Below the pieces are notes generated by a model, which saw nothing but the letters and a program-made list of their open reading frames with translations, was not told the DNA's origin and searched no databases. Positions 54,328 to 63,146 of a stretch of 64,000 nt of DNA are shown here, piece after piece (the stretch's first letter is position 1; the number at the start of each line of letters is the position of its first letter). A program made the position numbers and the translations under genes. Source of the DNA: Fagopyrum homotropicum (taxonomy: Eukaryota; Streptophyta; Magnoliopsida; Caryophyllales; Polygonaceae); contig BSWB01000008.1 in the NCBI GenBank assembly GCA_033239125.1, positions 19,870,001-19,934,000 of the forward strand, read 5' to 3'.

Positions 54328-56271
54328 AAACTAGCTTGTAGGGAGTGGTGCTAATTGGTGTCTTGAAGGCGGTTCTATATGCCCACAAAGCATCATCAAG
54401 CTTCATGGCCCAATATTTTCTTGTTCTAGAAACCGTCTTCTCAAGTATTCCTTTTATCTCCCGGTTGGAGATCTCCACTTGGCCACTAGTTTGGGGTTGG
54501 TAAGGTGTGGCCACCTTATGAGTCACCCCATACTTAGCCAAAAATGTTCCAAAGTTCCTATTGGTGAAATGCTTACCTCCATCACTTATGATCACTCTTG
54601 GTGTTCCAAATCTATGGAAGATGATTCGGTTGAAGAACCACAACACTACTTTGGCATCATCTGTGGGAAAGGCGATTGCCTCCACCCATCTCGACACATA
54701 ATCCACCACCAATAGAATGTAGAGGTTGCCAAATGAAGAGGGGAATGGCCCCATGAAGTCCACACCCCAAACATCAAAGACTTCAACCTCATGGATATTG
54801 TTCAAGGGCATCTCGTTCCTTCTTGAGATGTTGCCCGTCCATTGGCAAGCGTCACAAGCTACTACAAAATTCTGCACATCCTTGTACAAGTTAGGCCAAT
54901 AAAAACAGGATTGCAATACCTTTGTACATGTTTTGTGTGAGCTAACATGGCCTCCACATGGCATGGAGTGGCAATGGCGGACCACACTCTCCATCTCATC
55001 CACCGGAATGTACCTCCTAAAGACTCCATCCGGTCCTCTCTTGAACAAGAGATGCTCACTCCAATAATAATGCTTCACATCCTTGAAAAACGTTTTCCTT
55101 TGGGCATATGATAAACCGGGTGGCATCTCTTCACACACAAGGTAGTTCACTATATCCGCATACCATGGCTCACTCCCTCTAGACACTTGAAGTAAGCACT
55201 CCTCCATCAGTTGCAATTGTTCATCCCGGAATGAGTCATCAATCGGGATGTCATCTCTTCCAATCTCCAATGGTGGTACCCTACTAAGTTGGTCCGCTAC
55301 TGAATTTTCAGAACCTTTCTTGTCCCGAATCTCCAAGTCGAATTCTTGGAGGAGAAGGATCCACTGAATGAGGCAAGGCTTGGCATCTTTCTTTGTGAGG
55401 AGATAGCGGATCGCAACATGATCCGTGTACACAATAACCTTTGCTCCAACAAGATACGACCGGAACTTTTCAAAGGCATACACCACCGCTAGCAACTCAT
55501 TCTCGGTTGTGGCATAGTTGAGTTGGCCGTCATCTAGCGTCTTGCTAGCGTAGTAAATGCCATGTGTAAGCCCATCTTTCTTTTGTCCTAAAACAGCCCC
55601 TATAGCCACATCACTCGCATAACACATTACTTCAAATGGTAAGCTCCAATCTGGAGGTTGCATGATAGGGGTGGAGATCAAAGCGTCTTTCAACCTACAA
55701 AACGCTTCAAGACAATCCTTGGAGAAAAAAAACTCAATATCCTTCATTAGCAGGTTAGTGAGAGGCTTAGAAATTTTAGAGAAATCTTTTATAAACCTCC
55801 GGTAAAAACAGGCGTACCCTAAGAAACTCCTTACCCCTTTCACCGAGGTAGGTGGTGGCAACTTCTCTATCGTTTCTATCTTTGCTCTATCAACCTCGAT
55901 TCCACGGTGGTAAACCAAGTATCCCAATACTATGCCTTCACTCACCATGAAGTGGCATTTCTCCCAATTCAACACAAGGTTAGTTTCCTCACATCTCTTC
56001 AACACCAATGACAAGTTAGCTAAGCAATTATCAAATGAAGAGCCATACACCGAGAAATCATCCATAAACACATCCATAATGTTCTCAATATATCCAGAAA
56101 AAATAGCCATCATACACCTTTGGAAGGTGGCGGGTGCATTATACAACCCAAATGGCATCCTCCTATATGCAAATGTTCCCCAAGGACAAGTAAATGTTCT
56201 TTTCTCTTGGTCATCCGGGTGAATCGGGATTTAAAAGAACCCGCTATATCCATCAAGGTAACAAAAATGTG
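54316..56271 (-). pseudogene. G2 RT, RNase H and integrase core
   Basis: A 623-codon open frame (56158-54287) plus upstream in-frame codons after a TAA near 56231. RT has [16 protein letters not shown] and FMDD. RNase H keeps Glu (ENELLAV) and Asp (YTDHVA) but reads MCYASDVA, so its first catalytic Asp is Tyr and RNase H is probably inactive. The integrase HHCC region is [11 protein letters not shown] and CDAC. The core has Asp in [13 protein letters not shown], Asp in IISDGGKHF and Glu in QVEISNRE. The frame ends in a shift at 54318. Confidence 0.85.
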
Positions 56272-56300
56272 AATGTTGACCTAACCTTTCTAGCATTTGG

Positions 56301-57473
56301 TCAATAAACGGGAGAGGGGTGATCTTTCCTAGAGGCCACATTAAGTTTCCTATAGTGAATACACATTCTCCACCCCGTAACCGTCCTAGTAGGGATTAGT
56401 TCGTTGTTCTCATTAGTTACTACGGTCATACCACCCTTCTTAGGAACCACATGTACGGGACTAACCCATTTACTATCCGAAATCGGGAAGTTGATTCCCG
56501 CATCTAGCAACTTAATGATCTCATTCTTTACTACCTCTTTCATTATAGGATTCAATCTTCTTTGGTGTTCAATAGAGGGTTTATGGTCATCTTCCATCAA
56601 TATCTTATGCATGCACAAAGAGGGCTTAATGCCAATAAGGTCATCAATGGTGTATCCTATTGCCTTTCTATGCAGTTTCAATTCAGTCAATAATCTATCA
56701 AGATCATCATCATTCAAAGATGCATTCACAATCACCGGATAAGTAGAATTTGAACCAAGGAAATCATACTTTAAATGAGAAAGAAGAGGCTTTAGATAAA
56801 GTTTCGGAGGACCTTTATCGGTTGGAGTTGATCCATACAATGTAGATTGAGGTGATTCCAAAGCCATGTAAGCCTCACCTAAGTCCCTTGATGATTGCTC
56901 ACAAACACTTAGATGACGCTCAAAAGACTCGGGAAAATCGACCCCCTGTGAAGAAAATCGGATGATCCGAGGGTCGATTTCAGCTACGGCATTTGCAAAA
57001 TCGGATGAAAATTCAGAATTAATGCTAAAATCGGCCGATTTTCCGCCCTCTAGTCCGATTTTTCTACATGAATTTGTCCCTTCTTCTAGTACTTCAAATC
57101 CAACACTTGGTAGCTCTTTCAATGCATCGAAAGCCTTGTTGACTTCATTGCTACTCTCCTCAACTCCTTCCTCCATCAAACTCAAGCTAAGAACCTTCTC
57201 AAGTGGATCCTTGATCAATATTGAGCTCACAACTTCTCTAGACTCTTCTTCCTCAATAATGTTGAAGACATATTCACCTAGGGATGGCCCCTTCACCATT
57301 ATGGACAAATTAACCTTGATGTTCTCCTCTCTAATGTTGAATGAGAGGGTTGCATTTTTACAGTCCACCAAGCATCCTGAGGTGGCTAAGAAAGGTTTTC
57401 CAAAAATGATAGGAACCGGGTAGTCCGCCGGGATGTCCAAAACAACGAAATCGATTGGCACATAGAACTTCAC
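56301..57473 (-). pseudogene. G2 protease C-terminus, spacer and RT N-terminus
   Basis: A 390-codon open frame encodes YVPIDFVVLDIPADYPVPII (protease flap region), the conserved tail, a variable spacer with G palindromes, and the RT start up to [15 protein letters not shown], where the conserved Asp before Tyr has become His. A small deletion near 56315 shifts the frame ahead of [10 protein letters not shown] second frameshift at about 57471 separates it from the DLG part of protease. Confidence 0.82.
57028..57041. repeat. G-family palindrome (G2 protease-RT spacer)
   Basis: AAATCGGCCGATTT lies in coding sequence. The half copies AAATCGG (about 56998) and GTCCGATTT (about 57053), and AAATCGGATGATCC near 56956, flank it. 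Confidence 0.88.
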
Positions 57474-58018
57474 AAGATGACCGGTATGTCCTCTAGGATC
57501 CCCACGGGGTGAGTAATGGATCGGTCCTCCATGTAGAGGGTCATCTTGACTGGTTTTGGCTCTCCTAGCCTAACCTTTTTGCAGAGTGCAAGCGGGATTA
57601 TGCTTACACTAGCACCAAGGTCACAAAGGGTCTCATATTGGACTTCTCCTACTCCAGTTGGCACACAAAAAGAGCCCGGATCCCGCAGCTTAGGAGGCAT
57701 CTCCTCCTTCATGATTTGAATCAACTCTGAAGAACTCTTTGTCAGTCTAATTTCTCCATACTCTTCCAACTTCCTCTTGTTGGAGAGTATCTCTTTCAAA
57801 AACTTTCCATAGGCCAGCATACCTAGAATTGCATCCATGAACGGAATGTTAATATGTAATTTAGACATGAGTTCAAGGAATTTACCGAAATGTTTATCCA
57901 AACGAGCTCTTTCTCGTGATTGTGGGAATGGTAGTGGTGGCTTGTATGGAGGAGGTACTACATATGTTGGCTCATCATCTTTGCTCTTGCCTCATTCTTC
58001 TTGCAATGGTTCTTCCTC
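57470..58018 (-). pseudogene. G2 protease with DLG active site
   Basis: An open frame of 143 codons (57901-57470) with LDKHFGKFLELMSKLHINIPFMDAILGM and CDLGASVSIIPL, preceded in frame by the proline-rich leader and a TGA near 57993. The residue before the Asp region is Thr (ETLCDLG), and MTLYMEDRSITHP has Glu where F has Ala. The catalytic Asp is kept. It continues, out of frame, at 57473. Confidence 0.82.
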
Positions 58019-58889
58019 CACCATAACTTGCTTACCCTTGTAATTCCCCTTGGGTGAGGGATCGTTCATGCTCAGCCCACTCCTTGTGGTAATGGCCAAC
58101 ACTTGGCCTCTTGGGTTGTCCTCGGTCCTTCCGGGAAGCTTTCCCGGATCCATTTTTGCCTCACCCGCCTTTTGGAATACTTGTGCTTCTAGCACTTTTT
58201 GAGCCTTTGAAATGGATGTCACCGTGCTCTCAAGTCCACTCAACCTTCCAAGCCATTGTTCAAACAACATTTCGGTCGTAATTGTTGTATTGTCGACTGT
58301 TGAAGCGGGAGGGTACAAGGCACCATCCGGGTTAGAATAGGAGAACCCGGGATGGTTGTGATTAGGCCGGTAATTGTTGTATTGTCGACTGTTGTTGAAG
58401 TTCCTAGGGCCTTGATAATTATTGAAGTTACCCCTTCCCATGTAGTTAATATCCTCCTCTTTGGAAGCCAAATTGGCTTGCACTTGCACTTGAGGACTTG
58501 CTTGATTCATTAAGGTTGTGGTACACAACTCCCTCAAAGATTTAAGCTTATTGTTAATTGCATCAAGTTTGTAGTTGCTCATGGTGACTTCACTTACTTC
58601 ATATACTCCCGGTTTCCTCCCATCACTCTTCCTATGAGAGTACTTCTCAATCATCAAGGCTTGCTTCTCTACAAACTCCCAAGCCTCATCCACATTCTTC
58701 TCTATGAATGTTCCTCCGGAAAGTGATTGGAGCTTGAATTGACTATCCTCATCAAGCCCCTTGAAATAAATCTCCAATAGCTCTATCTTCGGTATCCCAT
58801 AGTGTGGACAATCTAGGAGGAGGTCTTTGAACCTCTCCCAAGATTTGAATAGGCTATCCTTGTTCTTCATCATGAAGGCATTGATCTTC
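57992..58889 (-). pseudogene. gag: G2 Gag, C-terminal two thirds, cut by H
   Basis: The coding frame enters from the H boundary at 58889 with KINAFMMKNKDSLFKSWERFKDLLLDCPHYGIPKIELLEIYFKGLDEDSQF (capsid). It continues through KYSHRKSDGRKPGVYEVSEVTMSNYK and an Asn/Tyr/Pro-rich tail. In the tail a 25-nt stretch (58278-58302) is a copy of 58370-58394 and replaces about 90 bases present in G1 and F, removing the PPPKASQEPPPGF-type segment. The N-terminus, PBS and 5' LTR are expected past the window. Confidence 0.82.
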
Positions 58890-58893
58890 TGAT

Positions 58894-59091
58894 GTGAGCC
58901 CGCCGGACTTAAGCAACGAGACTGATATGACCGCACCAAGATCAACACCACCTCTCACTCGAGCTAGAGCACGCATGTTAGGCCAAACCACTTTGACCTA
59001 CCACCCTTTCAGAGCTCCGACATTTAAGGACGTCCATGACTATCACTTGGTGAACATACTTGAGGCGATTGAGGATGCCGGATCACTTTAA
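58894..59091 (+). other. Possible Pol C-terminal tail encoded at the start of the H LTR
   Basis: An open stretch of about 65 codons, lacking its own ATG, reads STPPLTRARARMLGQTTLTYHPF..LVNILEAIEDAGSL and stops at 59089-59091. The TRARAR segment resembles the extreme C-terminus of some plant Ty3/gypsy polyproteins. If so, in the 3' LTR of H the pol frame would run into the LTR. Confidence 0.45.
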
Positions 59092-59994
59092 ACCTAGATG
59101 TAACCTTTTGTTTTATTTTATGTGGTCATGCTTGACTTTATTTCATGGTTTAAAACCACTTTTAGTTGGGTTTCTTTCAGCCACGTTTTTGGAACCTTGG
59201 AGCTCTAATGTTGCCGGCCATATGAATGGTTTTTAGGCCATTTATTGCTTGAATTTGTTGGTTGAAAGACCCTATGCTTTCCTTCATTTAGTATCCAACT
59301 CTTGAACTACTTGTAAGCTATTATTGTGGGGAGTTGGTGCTGAATTTTTCAGCCATATAAGGCCATCTCCTACCCACATTTTTAAGCATAATATAAAGTT
59401 GAGTTCAATCGAAGTTGTGTTTTCACTTTAAAGCAAAACAAACCTAGAGACTAAGGTGAGAGGCCAAGGTTTCGAAACCCACAAGGTGAGAGGCTGAGTT
59501 GTGTCCTTACGGTGCGAGGCTAGGAGGACAAAGGAGGTCTAATTTCCGAAGTGAGATTCCGAGGAAAGAAGAACTCGAGCCAAGGAGATCCAAGGTGCGA
59601 GGCTAGACGATTCCTTGCTTGGCATATCCCTATAAATCGAAAATATGATAACACGATTTATTGCTTAGTTTAAGGTAGTCATTTAGATAGATTTTTCACT
59701 CATTCATGCATAGTTTAGCACTAGTTCACGACGTTTGCACTCAATTCACGTACTTTGTCGAGATAGACGTCTACACGGACTTGTGCGTTGCATTGTAGGT
59801 ATTTCGGGAGATTTAGGAGCTAAAACGATACGTTTGAGGATCGTTCATCTAGATGACACACCCTCGGACTCATTAGGACACAAGCTAAAGGCTAAGGAGG
59901 ACTCATAGAGCCTTGCCAACACAAGCCATGCACCAAATCACAGCTTAATGATCCAAAGCGAAGTTTCTGGAGCAAATCACGGTTCTCTGACACT

Positions 59995-60006
59995 CCACGG
60001 CCGTGG
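59995..60006. repeat. F-family palindrome near TATA (solo LTR in H)
   Basis: CCACGGCCGTGG, followed by the half copy CCCGTGG at 60013-60019. It lies about 80 bases upstream of the TATA box. Confidence 0.88.
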
Positions 60007-60610
60007 AATCACCCGTGGATTTTGCCAGATTCTTGTGACAGCTGTGCCACGACTCTCATGGCCAGCTCATGCAAAAATTTGTTATAAAAGTGGTCCTTCA
60101 TTGGCTGAGAAGAGCATCTTGGAGCAGCTCTCCATTATCCATTATCCTCTAACAAAAATATTCTCTCAACAAGAAGTCTTTCTAGGAAGGAAAGTGTCAA
60201 AGAGGAAGAAGAAGAGCTCCATTGAAGAGGAGAAGAAGAACACACACCATTACCACACTTGATAGTTTTGTATTGAAGAATTCCGGATTCTATTTCTAAG
60301 AGTTGTATGAATCATTTGAACCTTCTTTTGGAAGGATTGTGAGTTACTCTATTTCTATTTTCAGCTTGGTTTTGTTTTAGTTCACTTGTTCATCTCTCTT
60401 CCTTCATCATCTTGCAAATGGATGTCATGATTTTATGTTTGTTTGTTTCGATTTCTATTATGAACGTTGTAGGCTAAATAGATGTGGTTCTAGGGTAAGG
60501 AAAGGATGGTTATGGCTAGGGCTATGATAGGACGGACTTAGATTTATCTTTGGATGACTTGTGTGCATAAACGTAGCTGCTGTTACAAATCACGGGTAGT
60601 TCTTGCCTAA

Positions 60611-60622
60611 CCACGGCCGTGG
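60611..60622. repeat. F-family palindrome in the leader (solo LTR in H)
   Basis: CCACGGCCGTGG, preceded by ATCACGGGT and followed by AACTGTGATTTTCC, a decayed half copy. Confidence 0.88.
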
Positions 60623-61546
60623 TTTAGGTAGAACAAACTGTGATTTTCCCTGGTTCGATGGATCTTGTCTTAGATTTATAGAATGTTGAAATCCTAAGTG
60701 TTTGTTGAGTTAAATCTATCCTAGGGTGACCTAGTGTTAGCAACTAAGTGTTAGGAGAGACTTACCCGGTAATCCTTACTCTTAGATTCCGAAGATAATA
60801 AACCTTAGGTAGTGGTGAGCCTAATAAGCCGCCATTGGATTAAGTGTGTTAGGATAGTTGTTTAAGACTTCCCTTTCCAAGACTTACCCGGTAAGGATAG
60901 GTTAAGATCTCTAGGTAACAATCCGGTTAGTGTAGAATTCCGTCCCTTAGGTTCTTAGAGACTTACCCGGTGATGAGACCTAGGGAATGGACTAGTGGAT
61001 CATGAGACTTACCCGGTGATTGATCCCAATCTAGAAACACTTAATCCCAACATAGTTAATCCAAGGAATGAATAGATAGCTTGAGTCCTATGCCATAACC
61101 GGAACTTCCAACCCCTAGAATCCGTCTTTTCTTTCTTTGATCATTATCTTGTTTAGCTTGTTTATTTGTGTTGATTCATAGTTTAGTTGATTGTTTACTT
61201 TGCATGAATTGTGATCTTTGATTGATCACCAAAAAAACCAACCAAAAACATTTGAGATTTTCATTTCTTTATTTCTTTCTTTTCTTTCAACCTAGGTCTT
61301 CACTAAACTCAATCACAAATCGAATCAATTTCACCTTAGTCTTTGTGTTCGACCTCGGAATACTATCCCTACTACAAACGTCCCGTACACTACGGGTTTC
61401 GCTAGGTAGTTTAGGATTTAGTTCGAGTTATAAATTTAAAACCCATTTGCGCATCACGATCTTAGCGTAACAAAATACACAAAAGAAATCGACGGAGGAA
61501 CAACACCGGCGGATCCTTGCGTTCAACGGACGAAGAGCGCATCAAG

Positions 61547-61560
61547 TGGTATAAGAGCCC
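61547..61560 (+). other. H primer-binding site, variant of initiator-Met
   Basis: TGGTATAAGAGCCC differs at one base from the usual TGGTATCAGAGC of D2. It follows the inferred LTR end by two bases. Confidence 0.65.
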
Positions 61561-62626
61561 AACGGTGCGAGTTCCTCAAGCTTTCGGGGTACGAATTGCT
61601 TACCTAAACTTGTTTTTAGTTTTTGCAATTTTGAGTAGTTCCTCAAAATTTTGTGTTTACAATCTTCTTTCTTGTGAGCCTTTAGAGAGATCTTGTTGAC
61701 CTTTTATTAAAAAAAAAAAAAAAACGAAAAGCATATCTTATATCATCCAGTAAATTAAAATAAAAAAACGAACGAAACAAAGAGAAAAGAAAAAAAAAAG
61801 AAAAAGAAAGTTGTTCTTGAAAATTTGTTTGTTATCAAAGTTGTTCTTGAAATTTGTTATCAAAGTTGTTCTTGAAATTTGTTATCAAGGTTGTTCTTGA
61901 GTGTTCTAGCCATTCCAAAACACAACCCACACGTTTTGGAGAAAACACTTGTTATTGCTTTGACTAACTACTTGCCGGGACTAAGTAAATACTCGCCGGA
62001 AGGCTCGTATTTGTTGTCGCTTTGTTGCCATTTGTTGTTTGCTTTTCTGAAGTTATATTGCATTGTGGGATACCTTGTTTACCTTGTGTACTACCTTGGA
62101 AAATTGGCGGAATTTTGTTACCAAGAGAAATCTTTGTGTGGAGAGCATTGCCTAAGGCTTTGGAAAAGGTGAGGGAGAGCTTTGCCTCGAAGCAAAGGAA
62201 AAGGGGAGTTGTGTGAATTCAAACACTATCAAACACTTGAGTGAGTGTGAGGAGAAATACACTTGAGAGAGGAGAGAGAGAGAGAGAGCGTTTTTGTCTC
62301 TAACCTTTGACTTTGAGTTTGTTTTTTTTGTGATAGGCGAAAAATCTCAAAAAGGTGAAAAACGGCCGGTTTTGCGGTTTTGCGGAAAAAAGGCGTCCAA
62401 ACTCAGAATTACAATTGCTATACCTTTCCGAGAAGGGAAACGGGCCTCCGAGTCCAACTCACCGCTTTGCGGTGACCTAAGGGCTTTTTAGCCATCCAAC
62501 ACCGTTTCGGTCACGAAACCGGCATTTTTATTACTTTCGGTTTTGCCTTTGAACATTCCGTTTTGTTATACCTTTGGACACTTGGTTTTTTTTGTTTCTT
62601 TGATTGTTTTGTAGTCCAACAGTAGG
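61561..62626 (+). other. H leader, repeat-rich, no gene
   Basis: About 1.07 kb of 5' leader between PBS and gag. It includes poly-A tracts near 61708-61723 and 61786-61805. A degenerate 25-bp tandem repeat (TTGTTCTTGAAATTTGTTAT core, about four units) spans 61807-61901. A GA microsatellite lies at about 62268-62288. Short open frames here look like chance. Confidence 0.7.
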
Positions 62627-63146
62627 ATGGCATCCGTCAATGGTAATGGGATCAATCAAGCCGACCCACGTATTGACCGCCTTGAAGCCCAATTCGCGGA
62701 GCTTCTAAGGAGACTACCTCCCGTCCCACCTGAACAAAGTCAAGGAGGAAGTAACCAGGGACCACCTTGCAGAGGCCGGGATAGGAGTAGGAGTGTGAAT
62801 AGCCATGAGAGCAGAAACCAAGATAGACGCCGAGATAGAGACCGGAACAGAAACCGGGACCGTAGTCGACACGATGACTCGGATGATGAAGAAAATCGTG
62901 ATCACCGCAATAGGAGGCGTTACCATGGATCAAAAGTGGATGTTCCAAACTTCACCGGAACTGCAGAAGCGGAGACCTACATTGAGTGGGAGACTAAGGC
63001 TGAACAAGTCTTCCGTTATTATGATTTTCAACGAGTATGAAAAGATTGAAGCTGCTACTATTCATTTTGTTGATTTTGCTCTAACTTGGTGGCAGGAAGA
63101 ATTGGAATATGTGGAGGCACATCAACAGCCGCGCATCAACACCTAG
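62627..63146 (+). pseudogene. gag: H Gag, N-terminal and capsid start (frameshift, stop)
   Basis: It starts at ATG 62627 (MASVNGNGINQADPRIDRLEAQFAELLRRLPPVPPEQ). An Arg/Asp/Ser-rich charged linker follows, then the capsid start GSKVDVPNFTGTAEAETYIEWETKAEQVFRYYDF. A frameshift near 63036-63040 moves the reading into the next frame (EYEKIEAATIHFVDFALTWWQEEL), and a TAG at 63144-63146 interrupts that. Both look like single changes in an otherwise conserved gag. The product would form the particle shell. Confidence 0.8.

Larger units (their letters stand above)
50309..58889 (-). mobile_element. G2: Athila-like element, left end truncated, gag interrupted by H
   Basis: This minus-strand element reads, from the left, 3' LTR (first about 55 bases missing), 3' UTR, integrase, RNase H, RT, protease and gag. 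Gag is cut at 58889 where the H LTR starts; the remainder should lie beyond 64000. RT and integrase are well preserved but carry several stops and frameshifts. It is the best G copy, and it shows that G elements have RT and lack ORF3. Confidence 0.88.
59646..61472 (+). mobile_element. Solo F-family LTR in the H LTR
   Basis: A complete 1827-bp F-type LTR in plus (sense) orientation, TGATAACACG to GCGTAACA, flanked by a perfect AAATA duplication (59641-59645 and 61473-61477). It has F palindromes at 59995-60006 and 60611-60622, a TATA box TATAAAAG at 60083-60090 and the four-copy GAGACTTACCCGGT array at about 60758-61020. Confidence 0.94.
58890..61544 (+). repeat. H 5' LTR, split by a solo F LTR
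   Basis: Native parts are 58890-59645 and 61478-61544. It opens TGATGTGAGCC and closes GCGCATCA. Between 59340 and 59630 there are several degenerate GGTGAGAGGC or GGTGCGAGGC repeats. The LTR boundaries are inferred from the inverted ends and from the PBS two bases downstream; the partner LTR is outside the window. Confidence 0.65.

Noticed and set aside
61222..61470. Open frame at the end of the solo F LTR in H
   Set aside because: LTR sequence with T-rich runs; no homologous frame in the other F LTRs.
58890..61560. Tandem H elements sharing one LTR (pol tail, LTR, PBS, gag)
   Set aside because: The TGATG/CATCA ends and the clean break in G2 gag at 58889 fit a single insertion with the tail inside the LTR; kept only as an alternative.
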